Below are positions 1 through 16,436 of a stretch of DNA of 64,000 nucleotides, one piece after another. The stretch is from contig CM041465.1 in assembly GCA_023213395.1 (NCBI GenBank), positions 136,159,741 to 136,223,740 on the forward strand, given 5' to 3'. Each line of letters starts with the position of its first letter. Position 1 is the first letter of the stretch. The translations under genes and the position numbers were made by a program. Source of the stretch: Cycas panzhihuaensis (Eukaryota; Cycadophyta). Under the pieces are notes generated by a model. It was not told the DNA's origin. It searched no databases and saw only the letters and a program-made list of their open reading frames with translations.

Positions 1-841
1 ATAATCATTAATAAGTTATCATATCAAAAACATAATGAGGGGGAAGACATACTATATTACTCAGATAGATTCATTGCCAAATCGATTGAAATCCTAAAAA
101 GGAATTCATACCTAAGTTAGAGCACAGATATGAATGATGGAGTACTAGTGTAATTACTCTTCTCACAATCCAAATTTTCCTTAAATGACTCTTTTAGATA
201 TAAAGTTATAATTCGATATTACTATAATATTTTATCTTCCACACCACACTCATCTTTAAAGACATAATTAGAAAATACCATATCACATATGGTTCACCAC
301 TTAATTAATCTCTTTGGATTATGTCTCTATGTGACTTGCGTATCCCATACCACATACCACATATCTAGTAATCTTGTATGTACCATTATTAGCTCTCTCT
401 ATAATGAGGTTATTTATTTCATACCACATTGGTACCTTCCAATAATGAGGTTATGATTCCATACCTTATAAGCATTACCCATGCAAATAATAATGAAGAA
501 TAAGGAGGGGACTCACGTAACCTAAATTACTATCAAATTACAGAGGGGACTTGCTCAAGCTTTAAGGGAAAGGGAACTCACTCAACCTAAATTCCTTATA
601 CAAACTATAATTTTACTCTATTGAAATAGTCTAATAAGATTAAAGTAGTAATTCATATATATACTCATGCCACTTACCATTAAGTCTCTCATATGGGATA
701 AAGGTGGTCACTAAGAAAGTTAATTCACAGTAAATAGTCTCCTCCATAAATACTTGTTCTAGGATATGGGTTCAAATAACCACTATGATAAAGTAGAAAC
801 TCGAGTAAGATCTAGGGCACTAAGTCTAAGCTTCTCTAGTG
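1..841. other. AT-rich intergenic DNA
   Basis: No coding region longer than chance and no RNA gene is visible. The stretch is AT-rich and holds short local repetitions such as 'ataccacat' and 'aataatgaggttat' between about 300 and 480. It ends at the target-site duplication of the LTR element that follows. Confidence 0.6.
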
Positions 842-846
842 CTCTA

Positions 847-1111
847 TGTTATAGGCCAACTCCTATAACCATGAGAGCCAAGGAAAAATAAGCTAGAAGA
901 TAGAAAAGATCACCAAAGGGGTGTCAAAGCAAAACCCTAATGGATTGTATTCAAAATATATCAAGTTACTTTACATAAGATGTGGGTGCCATATTTATAA
1001 GAGGGCCACCCATTATTATATTATTTTGTTGCTAAGCTACCCAATCCCACATTCTTATCCTCCTTAACCCTTAACTCTCAATTCTATTACATGTAGTGTG
1101 GGGTCATTACA
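847..1111 (-). repeat. 3' LTR of the LARD-like element
   Basis: Begins TGTTATAGG and ends GTCATTACA on the plus strand. By eye it differs from the partner LTR at about 20 of 265 positions, mostly transitions, so the pair is roughly 92% identical and the insertion is moderately old. A TATA-like TATAAATA lies at 992-999 on the minus strand. Confidence 0.9.
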
Positions 1112-1125
1112 TTCCCTCTCCCCTT
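1112..1125 (-). promoter_or_regulatory. Polypurine tract of the LARD-like element
   Basis: A pyrimidine run on the plus strand (ttccctctcccctt) touches the inner edge of the LTR. Read on the minus strand it is a polypurine tract, the usual primer for plus-strand DNA synthesis. Its position sets the element's orientation. Confidence 0.75.
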
Positions 1126-4100
1126 AGATGCTTTGCCCTCAAAGCATCCTAATGCAAAATATACATATCCACCACCTGTCGCTGCTAATATGTCATAAGT
1201 AGTGGTTTGATCAAGGTGATGACGAAGAGATACCATTGTAGTAGATGTTATTGTCCAACAAAGATGCATAAGTCCATGGTGATGTGGTCCTAAAAATAGT
1301 GACTCCCTTATTTGATTATAAGAACCAAAGAAATATGGACCTATAGTGTAGTAATATGGGAATCCATAAAGGTGAGAACCTAAATGCTCCTGCACCCTAA
1401 ATGGAGTTAACTCCAAAGTAAAATTTACCTCATCTTCTTTTTCTTTCTCATGTTTGGTCTCTCTTTCTAGATGGATGCTCTAGTTAGGAATGTAGGCTTC
1501 AATATGTTGATGAAGTACAAAAGTGAAGAGGTCCCAATTTGGCCTGTAAGTGTTTTAGCACCACTCTCGTGCCCATGATTGAAGGGGGCCTTCCAATTGT
1601 TGAACACATAAGCAAAGCTTGTGGTATTCAGTCAAGTCAAGTTCTTCAAAGTATATAAGTATGGATGCAAACTAATCATCAAAGAAGATAGAACTATCAA
1701 ACTTAAAATAAGGTAGCTTAATCCCACATTCTTCGTCATTCAAGTAATCCTGGTCTTGAAAAATGACTTCATCTTGCAATCCAATGTCTTGATCTTGTAC
1801 ATCTTCTTTTGTGGTAGCTTCAACGGCTAGACAAGCTCATGTTTCTCTTTGAAGTTGCATCTTAAAAGATGCCCAATTTAGATTTGGGTGTAAGAGACAC
1901 CACTCTGAAATCATTTGTTGAAGGTCCCATTGTAAGAATAACATAGCAAACATGACCTTGGCATAGTCTTCCATGAAATAGTAAACTATAGAATAATCTT
2001 CAAAGAATTATTCTAGAGTAAAAATCTAATCATAAAGCTGAATATGGCCATCCATCCAAAAGTAAATGAGGTCAAGGTCATCATTGTAGTAAAAAAAAAA
2101 ATTGTTCATAATCATAATACCAATCAAGAAGACCATGTTTCTTATAGGATGCAAGTAATTTCCTATGAGCTTCTAGGACTAGTTGTCCTCCCTTTTTATT
2201 TTTTCGAGGGGGTGTTTATAGCCAGCTAGCCCCCTTAATGTTGTGGCCTCACAAGCGATGGCATACAAGCCAAAGTCTAAATGGCAACAAGAAGAAAATA
2301 ACTTATAAAAATTACATTTTAAATAATAAGTAATACTGAGGTTTGACTTCAAACTTCAATATCTAGTACAAAAAATATCTAAAATATATCATGTAATAGC
2401 CCAACTTAAAGCTCTCGAACCAAAGAACTCAACAAATTTGATGGAATTAAAGTTTGAGCTTGTATGAAGAAGATATGATAAAAACTATATAGGCAGGCAT
2501 AAAAATAGTAACAAAATCCTTAGTATTAAGCCCCCTTTTGAAAAGAAGCTAGGTCACATAATAACTGCATGTGACCACCTAAAAAAAAAGAGTTTGTATA
2601 TTCCACCATACTATTAAATTTGATTTAACTTGAAATTACCTTACCCAAAAAGAACACATTATTATGATTTTCTGATTTTAGTGGCACAGGCGCAGGCACG
2701 GGTTTGAGTTGTTTGACCTACTTGAATCACAATGATGTGCGATCAATCTAAGGAGATGGAGAGAACCCACTTATGATCTTCACCATCCAAGCTTTTGAAA
2801 CTATCTAAAATGAAAGGCATGAAGTATAACTATTGCTTCACTCACTTATTCATTGCAAAATATGTGTGAGATGCCACTATCTGGTCACGCAAACTAGTAA
2901 TTCCAAATGTAGCCTTAAGTGGAAGTAACCACATGCAGGTATTTGGGTAAATATCCATTGTCTAATGCCATTGCTAGGGTTTGGTACCTCTCTCAAGTTT
3001 GGTACATCTCTCGATCGACGGATCTCTCACTAATCGTTGCTGACTGACGCACCCATTTTGATAATGCAGATCTGATTTTTGCCCATCGCAATATTGAGAA
3101 TGCCTTGTTAGTGTTGTATGTGTTGAATGTAGGCAAATTGAAGATAAAGAGCCTATGCAGTCACGACCATTAGCATCTGCTCTTGAGCAATTATCATGTG
3201 ATCTTTGAAGATATGTTTTTCCTTTACGCAAAGGTGACGTTGATGATGTAGAGTCGCAATTTAATAATCACTAGATGGACTTTCCACATCCATCGCTATG
3301 AATGAAGGGCAAAAGAATAATGAATACAAGTGTAGGTTTGATTCGACAGACACGCAGGACTGTCGCGACCTTTCCCTTCATGTGGTGAGCATTCAATAGA
3401 GCCAACGGATGAGCCAAATGCAGTATTAAAATGCGGGGCATCCACAAGTATAGAGGCAACTTCAATTGAGGCAAATCACATAGAATGCATGTTTCCCATT
3501 CAGTTGGGATCTCATGGTAGATCAGAAAACAATAGATGTACCATGGCAATTAGAGGCAGATGGCACTTATTAGATAACACAAGGCAATCAGGAAGACTTC
3601 ATGGCACACCGATCTAGAGCAGGTATATCTTCAATGAATGAATGTAGATGCAAAGTGATTATGGCTCATGCATAACCATCTAGACGATTATGATTATAGA
3701 CAGAAGAAGACGAGATCTTCCAACCCCCTAGAGATAGGGAGCTCAACTAGGATATGAGGATGGTTGACCGTTAGCACAACAGACACCAAAACCACACCAT
3801 CCCGAGTGACTAAAGAACATTTAATGCTACATTCATGGAGTTGAAACTATCCATCGTAGATCACCAAATTGGAGCATCACCCACAGTATGAAGGATCGCT
3901 TCCAATATCTAACATAAATACTACTATGTAGTGTGGAAAATACTACCTTTTGCTATAGATTTAACTGCAGCAACAACAAGCAAATAAGAATGGCACGGAA
4001 AACACTCAACAATAATATAATGCAATTTCATCAATTGCAATACCATGATGTTTAATAACAACTCAATGTATCCATCCACCTTGACAAACTATTCTTTCAA

Positions 4101-4206
4101 GGTATTTGCTTTCAGCCGCAAGATCTTCAACTCTATAAATCCTTCAACAGGATTGTCCTCTTTCAGTACCTGTAATAAACAAAAAAGAACTAAAAGTTTG
4201 TCCTTA

Positions 4207-4217
4207 CTATGATACCA
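4207..4217 (-). promoter_or_regulatory. tRNA primer binding site of the LARD-like element
   Basis: On the minus strand this reads TGGTATCATAG, close to the initiator methionine tRNA complement TGGTATCAGAGC used by many plant LTR elements. It sits 2 nt inside the 5' LTR. Confidence 0.75.
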
Positions 4218-4219
4218 TC

Positions 4220-4484
4220 TGTTACAGGCCAACTCCTGTAACCATGAGAGCTAAGGAAAAATAAGCTAAAAGACAGAAAAGATCACCAAAGGGGTGCCAA
4301 AGCAAAACCCCAATGGATTGTATTCAAAATATATCATGTTGCTTTACATAAGATGGGGATGCCATATTTATAAGAGGGTCACCTATTATTATATTATTTT
4401 GCCGCTAAGCTACCCAATCCTATATTCTTATCCTCCTTAACCCTTAACCCTCTACTCTATTACATGTAGTGTGGGGTCATTACA
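4220..4484 (-). repeat. 5' LTR of the LARD-like element
   Basis: Direct repeat partner of 847-1111, TGTTACAGG to GTCATTACA, followed by the CTCTA target duplication at 4485-4489. Confidence 0.9.
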
Positions 4485-4489
4485 CTCTA

Positions 4490-5462
4490 TTGCCAAATTC
4501 ATAAAGAAAACAACCTCTACTGCAAATTATCTTCCCAAAATAGTATGGTTTGTACTACTAAATCCTACTTTTCTATAAATTTAATTATGGGAAATTGATA
4601 AAATCTATCTCAATTGAATCAGATGCTTCTCTTTCATCATACCCATGAAAATTAGGGTTAGAGACCAAATTTAAGCCTTTCAAAAACTCTTTGGTTGCTC
4701 TTAAGCTTTTTAGTCTCTATCTTACTCTTGGGTCTCCACTTCTCTAAAAAATTTCTCTTTTTTAAAAGATGAGTGAGAAAGATCATTTTTTCTTTCTCTT
4801 TACTTAAACTAAATCCCCCCCTAGGGTGAGTTGGTCCACTACCACTATGGCCATTAAATCTAAGTGGGATAGTTTGTGCTATGGTGGTTGTAATAACGTA
4901 CATAATTATTACTATTAGAATATCTACCAACCACCTTCTTGACCAAGTAGTCAAAATGTCTTTATGTAGGGAGTCCTTTTGTGATACTTACCTATCTAGG
5001 CATATAGTTGCTTTAATATGAACTCAATAAGATTGTTTTGATATCATTCCATTAATAGATGAGAAAGTTCTAAGTGAAAGTTAATAAAAGTCTATTAGTT
5101 ACATTATCACATTATTAAGCTATACTTTTTACACTTCAATCCAAATGAGCACACTTTATTAACATGCATAACTAAACTTAATCACTTGAGGTTGAAGGCC
5201 TTTAGATTCCAATGCAACTAAAAACACCCAAATCTAATTTCAAGTGAGATTTTTCCCAAATTAGTAAAAGGGTGTCATGAAGTGATATTTTTATTAAATT
5301 AAGTATAATTTTTATTTGAATGAAAAGGACATGAAAATATGAACTTTGTTATTTGTTAGATATATAATTCATTTGCTCAAATAAATAGCCCTCCTAAAGA
5401 GTTTTGAATTATTAAGTGGAGCATGAAAAATGACTTAGTAATGAGTGAGTCTTAACCACTTT
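4490..5462. other. AT-rich intergenic DNA
   Basis: No convincing gene. A minus-strand frame of 98 codons at 4658-4954 has no recognisable domain and low-complexity Lys/Ser content, so I do not call it a gene. Confidence 0.5.
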
Positions 5463-6107
5463 TATGAAGCATCACAATTAAGATTTCTCTCTTGTAATTT
5501 CTTTATTTTATAATCTTGTAAGTTTACCTTTTATAATCACACATTTTTGGCTTCTTTACAAAAATACAAGATCTCTTTTTTCATCACCTTTATTTTGCAA
5601 CTTCATAAACTTATATTTGCAACTTTACACTTAGTGACTCATTTGAAAAAATGCAAAATCTCCTTTACTCGTCATCTTTGTTTTACAACTTCACAAACTT
5701 ATCTTTACAACTTTACACTCGATAACTCATTTGCAAAAATGTAAGATCTCCCCTACTTGTTAGCTTTGTTTCACAACTTTGTAAGCCTATCTTTGTAGCT
5801 TCACTCTTGGTGCCTCATTTGTGAAAATGCGAGATATTCCTCTACTCATTACTTTTGTTTTGCAATTTTATAAACCTATTATTATAGCTTCATGCTCAAT
5901 GACTTATTTGTAAAAGTGTGAGACCTCTTTTACTTGCCATCTTTATTTTATAACTTTGTAAACCTATCTTTGTAGCTCCATACTTAGTGACTCGTTTATG
6001 AAAATACAAGATCTTTTTCACTCACTGCCTTTATTTTGAAACTTTGCAAACCTATCTTCATAGCTTCACACTTAGTGACTCATTTACAGAAATGTGACAT
6101 GTTTCTC
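5463..6107. repeat. 88-bp minisatellite, about 7 diverged copies
   Basis: A unit running from 'tcattt-n-aaaatgcaagatctc' through 'tttgtagcttcacacttagtgac' recurs with starts near 5463, 5551, 5639, 5727, 5815, 5904, 5992 and 6080 (the last partial). Spacing is 88 bp, once 89. Copies share perhaps 70-80% of positions. The units are adjacent without spacers, so this is tandem expansion and not a CRISPR array. Copies in the middle are cleanest and the ends fade. Confidence 0.85.
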
Positions 6108-9799
<3,692 letters not shown>

Positions 9800-10241
9800 A
9801 GAATTAACTTAAGAAGGGTGTAAACTTTAGGATTTTACATGTACATACCATATCAACCATACCCTATCAATCCACATTGAAGAATTAATAGAGTAATCAA
9901 CAATATACTTAAGTATATAACAATAAACACAATACATAGTTGACTCAAGATTTCCATAAAAGTTCATCTAAATAACTTGTGCTTTCTCCATTGGTACACC
10001 AAAAAAAAAGGGATATGTGAATCCCTCTAAATTATGCACATGCTAGTCCATCCAAGTATAACACATGCATACCCTACTAAGTTTAGAGAATACACATCCT
10101 TGGATAAACAAAGTATGCCCTAGCACCTAAAAGCTAAAGAATTTTATCTAAGAATTTATGCAACCCTGTCATAATTATAACTCATATATGATATTGACTT
10201 GTAACTAACCTAATGTTATTATTCTTCTTTCTAATGTTCCT
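9800..10241. other. AT-rich intergenic DNA
   Basis: Nothing recognised between the microsatellite and the target duplication of RLG-1. Confidence 0.5.
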
Positions 10242-10246
10242 TTTAA

Positions 10247-10643
10247 TACTATATGATTAACATTACTAATTATAAGAAGTAATAACATGTGGAAAGACTC
10301 TAGATGGTTCAGTGTGGTGTTAGTTATTAAACTTTGTGCATGGGCCACTAAGCCCTCTAATGAAATATAAGGCCATTTAGGCTACTAATATGATTATTTA
10401 GAAGGGACCCTTTTTGTCTATTTAAGGGCCACAAATTGTAGAAGAAGGTTATCTTGTCATTTTTACTCTTGAGAGAATAGTACTATAGTACTCATTTGGT
10501 GTTCTATTTGTGCTCACTTGCACTCGTTATATTTTTTTTCTATATAATTTTAATGCTAACAAATAATAAAAGTTGCTACAATTTTCTCGGTCTTCATTTA
10601 TTGTTACTAACTTACATGAAAATATACTAGAGGTCATGCTCCA
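10247..10643 (+). repeat. 5' LTR of RLG-1
   Basis: Direct repeat of 16787-17182, about 397 bp, ending in CTCCA. A TATA-like TATTTAAG is at 10419-10426, upstream of the conserved 'ccacaaattgtagaagaaggttatcttgtc'-type R region shared by both copies. Confidence 0.88.
10419..10426 (+). promoter_or_regulatory. TATA-like box in RLG-1 5' LTR
   Basis: TATTTAAG lies about 170 bp into the LTR at the usual U3/R position. The same segment is present in the 3' LTR. Confidence 0.45.
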
Positions 10644-10645
10644 AG

Positions 10646-10662
10646 TAGTTTTAAAGCAAGGT
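10646..10662 (+). promoter_or_regulatory. Degraded primer binding site of RLG-1
   Basis: 'agtagttttaaagcaagg' follows the LTR by a couple of bases. It resembles a mutated TGGTATCAGAGC-type site. Weak, given the age of the element. Confidence 0.35.
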
Positions 10663-12689
10663 TCGATGATCTAGCTCATGCATCCAAGAGTTAAAAAAAA
10701 AAGGGATTTTTTGTTCCCTTATTGAATCTCAAAACTCTTTTCCTTTTTTTTTTTTTATAGTTTTAGTCATTTTAGAATTTTGTTCAAGGGTAGATAATGC
10801 TACTTGGTAACTACCCTTTTTGCCCCCTATCTCTTTCCTATATAAGGATAGATAAGTCTACTTAGTAGCTAACCACCCTAGTTAAGCAGAGGCCTTATTC
10901 TCAGGATCTATAAACATCATGAGGATCTGCCATTCTAGACTAAGTGCATTGTGGCCTTTTGGCCCTTTCATGAAGGACTTTGGTTAAGTCTATTGAACCA
11001 AGCCTCAAATAGAAGTTAATTACAAAATTGAGCCTTTATATACCTTCGAGTATATTAGAGGACCCTTATAGGATTCCTTTTGCCTTATGTAAAATAGAAA
11101 TTTAGTTGGTTATTTGTCTTTCATTAGTTCATGGGTTAGGATTTATCACTTGGAAGATACTTTGCATAAATTTCTCTAAAATTTATCACAAGGTCTATAA
11201 AGCCAAATGCTCTTGCGCTATAGTCTGGTAGGCTACCCTTATTTATCTAGTCATTCTTTATTCAAAAAGTAGTCAAGTTAAAAAAAAAAAAACTATAATA
11301 ATGAATATAAGACTTTTACAAATAGTTCAAAGTCTTAGATTTCTACAAAGAATCATAAAAGGAATAAAAAAAAAATTAAAAAGTTTGTTGTCAGAAGAAT
11401 TAAAGGGTTTCTGCAAGATGATTGGAAATACTTCAAAGCATCTATTACTCTTAAAATCAATGAAGATCACTTACTTGAAGTAGTTTCTACACTCTTGCAG
11501 GCAACATTGTTAAGGTCAAAATTTCACAATTCAATTCCCAAGATATAGAATCTAAACAAACCCATTCTATAGTGAGTAATATTCAAGTGTAGTCCAAACC
11601 TTTAGTCAAGTTAATTCAGTCAACACCCAAAAGTAGTCTTGTTAGTCCACATCCTCATCAACATCCACATTCAATTCAGTTAAGCCTACAATCAATATTT
11701 TATCCATTTGACTTCAACCGTTTAGCCAGTCTGCTTCAGTCTAGTTTATAAAAAAAGAAAAAATGTATATAATAAGAAAAAAAGAAAAGAAAAGGCCACA
11801 ACTTTTCAAATACTTCTTAGAATTAAAACCTGCTTAAATAGCATTACTCGTAGCAAAAAAAAAGCCTTCAAGGCCTTAAAAGTGACCATTAAAATTTATA
11901 TATTTTATTTTAATCAATGCATCATGTTGATTAATTTTCACTAGGTCATTTTCAGGGAATATGGTATACTGATATCTTTGAGCCCCACATGCCTAAATTT
12001 CTATTTATAACTCACATATATTATTTTGATGAGCTCATCACACTTATCTTAGTAAATTAGGTGATTTTATTATTCAAATTCTGGGATCAATAGGCTATAG
12101 ATACCCCATCCCGTCACATGTTTCCTTCCTCTTTCCCCTATCAGTAATACATCCCAATTTCTTTAAGCACCCATTGTATCTTTCTTTTTCCCATTCATTT
12201 AAATTCATTCTATCTTACTCATCCTACTTTGTAAATCATTTTCTTTTAACTATGCCTCTTTAGTTTTAAACCCTTTTCTACAATCATAATAGCCCCAACT
12301 CAGGGCGAGAGAAACACACAGCTAAAGAATCAGTTTGCCCAATAGTAATAGGATGTGAAAATTAAAATGGCTACTATGTAACAAGATATTAAAGCATAAA
12401 TGAAAGTGAAAATCATAAAGCATACATCCAAATTAGATATAGCCACTATAATAAATCAAATAGTGTAGATAATAACATAACTGCTATAAATTAATTGCTC
12501 TAATAAAATAGGTCCTACATTAAATCAAATGACAACTCAGTCGCTATGATAACAATAACCAATACACCATAAGATTAACATTATAACTTGTAATCTAGAC
12601 CACGACAAGGATAATACATGAAGTTAGATTAGTAAATTAGAGTCTTAGTTCACCCTTAATCTAATATCAATGAATGATTAGTTCATATT

Positions 12690-13060
12690 TACTTCTATTC
12701 ATTTAGACGGGAAGGCAGATCATTGGTTTTAATGGTGGAAGCGAGAATACCCAATAACACAACCTTGGGCTCATTCACTACTGGTTTCTTTGAACAATAT
12801 AAGGATATATAGAACTAATTCTATTTTACATAATTAACAAGGTAAAAACAAGTATCATCTATAGAAGTGTATACAAATGAGTTTCGTTCTTTACATAATT
12901 GGGTTGATTAACAACTCGATAAGCAAACAAAGATCAATACATATATGTTTAGACTCAAAGAGTACATTTAAATGTACCTTAATACTTTGACTTTATATAC
13001 TTTATAGAACGCCATTAACATGGCCAAAATAATATAAGTAGAGCTCACTAAAGAAAGGTC
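12690..13060 (+). pseudogene. RLG-1 gag remnant
   Basis: Conceptual translation gives a stretch with LDGKADHWF, WWKREYP and, after stops, LHNW. This is the pattern of the retrotransposon gag core (a conserved W/hydrophobic region near 'G.A..W'). Gag packages the element RNA in cytoplasmic particles. The frame is broken by several stops. The 2 kb between the 5' LTR and here (10663-12690) holds no intact frame and is leader plus lost gag sequence. Confidence 0.5.
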
Positions 13061-13372
13061 TTCTTCTTTCAAACGAAAATCTACATGTTTCCATTGATAG
13101 CGATAAGGCAACTATCAATGAACACATTCGTCAGTGGAAGATACTCATGTCATCTGGAAAAGCAATCATCAAAACCCATCTAGATCACTTAAGCTGAAGC
13201 ATATTATCATTAGGAAACTAGCCTCTATGTACAATATGTAGAAAAATAGACCACTAATTATGGTAGATTTTGTAAGGCCAGGAAACTAGTATTCATAATT
13301 AATCTTGACTTAACTCCAAAAGATGATTCTAATTCTAATCATGAAGTTAAAGAAGAGCACCCTACTCAAGAG

Positions 13373-13711
13373 TTGTCCTCCACTTCAAAACCTCCAATAT
13401 CTTTATTATTCATTGTTTCCTCTACCTCATGTCCCAAGCCACTCCGCATTAAGGGAATGCTTAAAAAGACACACATTACTATTATAATTAATGATGCTAC
13501 ATCACTAAACTTCCTTGATATATCCATTGCCTCACAACTTAATGTACACATTGAACTAAAGACAAACTTTACCTATTCCTTACCAGGTTATCACATCCTT
13601 TACTATGCTAGGATAATAAAAAACTCCACTATCTACATTAACTCATACACCTTAGTCTCTGGCTTCTATGCCTTGTCCATTGGTGGGTTGGATTCAATGT
13701 TGGGTGTATAA
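13373..13711 (+). pseudogene. RLG-1 protease region (retropepsin-like)
   Basis: A 112-codon frame reads through the protease domain. The segment around KGMLKKTHITIIIND, followed by ATSLNFLDISIA, matches the retropepsin neighbourhood of chromoviruses, where a D-G/S-A active site precedes a conserved NF(I/L) motif. The active site is altered. The domain lies between gag and reverse transcriptase as expected. Confidence 0.6.
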
Positions 13712-13999
13712 TAGCTCCAAACATTGGGAACTTATAGCACCAACAACTCACCTACAAACCCATATATCTTATTTTAGGATTATATAAGTCACTTACATAA
13801 ACTCTATGGAATGTAATCTTGATTGAATAAAATAATTTCTCCTAATAGGATATGTAGACATCTAAATGGTAATGTGAGATATATAGTTCATATTAATAAT
13901 ATTTGAGCTCGTGTGGGTATTTACCTTAATATTCAATAAGTATTAGATCAATATTAATTAGTATTGCCTAATTATCAACTAGTCCTCCACCTAATCAAG

Positions 14000-15300
14000 G
14001 TTGCTACCACTCCATCGAATTGAAAAACTCACATGACCTTATTAGCCTTCTACCATACAAAAATTCATACTCTTAGAAAAATAAAATAGAAAAAATCATA
14101 AAGGAGTTATTGGATATAGGCATTATTCAACCTAGTAAGAGCCTATATGTAGCATCCATTATGTTAATTCACAAAATGGATGGGTCATTTAGACTTTGTG
14201 TTAATTATCGTGAACTAAACAAAATAATTATAAAAAATAAATTTCTTATACTAAGGATGGATGACATGTTCGATGAGATCCATGATGCCATAATCTTTAC
14301 TAAATTAGACTTGTAATCAAGATATTACCAAATCCCAATCCTACTAAAGGACAATACAAAATGGCCTTTTGGACTCACCATAGTCGCTTTTAGTTCTAAG
14401 TTATGTCGTTTAGCCTATGTAATGTCTTGACCACCTTCCAAGCATTAATGAATAAGATATTTACCCCACACCTTAAGAATTTTGTCATAGTCTTTTCAAT
14501 GATATTCTCATATACAACCTAAATATATCCTTACACATAAGCCACCTAGAAACTATCCTCCAAAATTTTGCCACTAATAAGTTATATGCCAAACTTTCAA
14601 AATGTGAATTTAAAAAATAGAATTACAATATTTAGGCCACATTGTATCTTTTACAGGTATTTTGGTAAATCCAAATAAGATTATAGTCATCACCAATTAG
14701 CTAATCCTAAAAAAATGTACCTAATTATAGGCCTTTTTAGGACTTACCAGATTTTATCGATAATTCATCCAAAATTATGTGGCCCTAATAGCACCATTAA
14801 CTAACTTGCTTAAGAAATATTCTTTCCAGTTGTCTTTAATTACTAATGAGGTGTTTAATCACCTTTACAAAGTCATGATAACCACCCTGGTTTTGCCCAC
14901 ACCAAACTTTTCTTACCTATTTCAACTAGAATATGATGTATTTGGATTTAGATTAGGTGATGTCTTAATGCAAGACTTCTATCCCATTACTTTTGAAAGT
15001 AGGAAACTCAAGGAACATGAGTGTAGATTATCCACTTACCAAAAAGAAATGAAGGTAATTCTCCACGTCGTAGACAAATGGTAACAATATTTGCTTGGAT
15101 CAAAGTTTACCATCCTCACCAACCACCATAGCCTTCGTTGCTGACTAAACTAACCAGTCTTATCAAAAGAATAGGCTAAATGGGTTCATCGACTCCAAGT
15201 CTTTGATTTTACAATCACTTATAAAATGGGAAAGGATAATGTAGTGGTAGATGCACTTTTTTGACTACCAACACTTATAATCGACAATATCACTATCGCT
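14000..15300 (+). pseudogene. RLG-1 reverse transcriptase and RNase H
   Basis: The frame at 14110-14316 is a clear Ty3/gypsy reverse transcriptase: DIGIIQPSKS, then DGSFRLCVNYRELN and the finger/palm sequence ending FTKLDL. Stops and frame changes follow to about 14760. From 14779 to 15084 the RNase H segment appears (FQLEYDVFGFRLGDVLMQD, FESRKL, STYQKEM), but the DAS-type catalytic Asp near 14930 reads EYDVFG, so it may be damaged. After 15084 more RNase H follows, including 'ITYKMGKDNVVVDAL'. Enzymatically dead. Confidence 0.85.
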
Positions 15301-15439
15301 AGTCACCTAGTTGATTCATGCATTTATGCCATTTCCACCTTAGAGCCAATATGGATATAAGAAATGACTTTGGACAACTAATCCTAACTAAACTATGTAC
15401 AATGGGCCAGTAAGGTCCATACCCATAAGAATTAGTTCA

Positions 15440-16250
15440 TCTATAACAACCTTTTACTATACCAAAATTGCATATTTGTGCACTTGGCATCGACTTTTAT
15501 CCTAAGGATTATATTAGAATATCACTCCACTCTACTAGGTGGTCATTCAAGGTTCTATAATACATATTGTTAAATCCATTTAAACTTTTTTTAGCGATTT
15601 ATGAAGGTAATTATTTACAAATTTATATTAGAATGTGATACTTGTCAGAACAATAATGAAGATGTGAAACCTCAACTAGGTCTCTTATAACCTTTGAATA
15701 TCCCATAAGACAAGTCGTAAGATATTACCATGGATTTTATTACAGGTCTGCTTTTATCTACTAGATATGACTCAATACTAATGGTCATTGATAGGTTAAC
15801 AAAACACACCCATTTTCTACCTGTATATACTATATACAAGGCATCATATATCACAAACATTTACCTTTAAATAATATTTTACTTACATGGATTTCCATCA
15901 ACTATTATGTACGATCGGGATCCTAAATTCACTAATTCATTCTAGCAAGAATTATTTAAGGCCTTAAGAACATCATTCAATATGAGTTCGGCTTATTGCC
16001 CACAAACTGATAGTCAATTAGAGGTTCTTAACAAAACTTTGGAAACCTACTTATATTGTTTTGCATCTGACCATCATTCTAAATGGATAGCATGGCTAGT
16101 CTTAGTAGAGTATTGGTATAACTCTTCTCACTATTCAACCATTGGGATGTCCCCTTTTTTGGCCTTATATGGTATCCGTCACCTTCCCACCACATGTTAG
16201 TCATAAATCTTTGCACTATTGCAGTATAATAAAAATTATAACACATGGAC
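15440..16250 (+). pseudogene. RLG-1 integrase
   Basis: Zinc-binding HHCC remnants (CDTCQNNNED near 15635) precede the catalytic core, where I read MDFITGL (first Asp), YDRDPKF (second Asp) and QTDSQLEVLNKTLE (Glu). The frame at 15982-16200 continues to SPFLALYG, a hallmark after the core. The integrase would join element DNA to the chromosome, but stops separate the catalytic residues. Confidence 0.85.
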
Positions 16251-16436
16251 CAGATTCTTAATACCCTTAAATTTAATCTACCTATTGCCTAAAATTGAAT
16301 GAAGTAATTAGTAGACCGCCATCATTCATATTGCTCCTTTGACATTAGTGATCTTATGTTCCTTTAGCTTCAACCATATAAGCAACGATCCCTCAAACAC
16401 TAAAAGAACCACAAGCTTAGCCCTTGATATTATGGC

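Larger units (their letters stand above)
847..4484 (-). mobile_element. Non-autonomous LTR retrotransposon (LARD-like)
   Basis: Two 265-bp direct repeats (847-1111 and 4220-4484) flank an internal region of 3.1 kb. Both start TG and end CA. The 5 bp outside each end are the same, CTCTA at 842-846 and 4485-4489, which is a target-site duplication from integration. A polypurine tract (1112-1125 read on the minus strand) and an initiator-Met-tRNA-like primer site (4207-4217) place the element on the minus strand. I could not find gag, protease, reverse transcriptase or integrase motifs inside on either strand. It therefore looks like a large derivative mobilised by another element's proteins. 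A minus-strand frame at 1087-1416 abuts the polypurine tract and could be the degraded C-terminus of an ancestral pol, but this is weak. Confidence 0.88.

Noticed and set aside
5463-6107. Regular 88-bp repeats as a CRISPR array
   Set aside because: Copies are adjacent with no unique spacers and the context is plant nuclear DNA.
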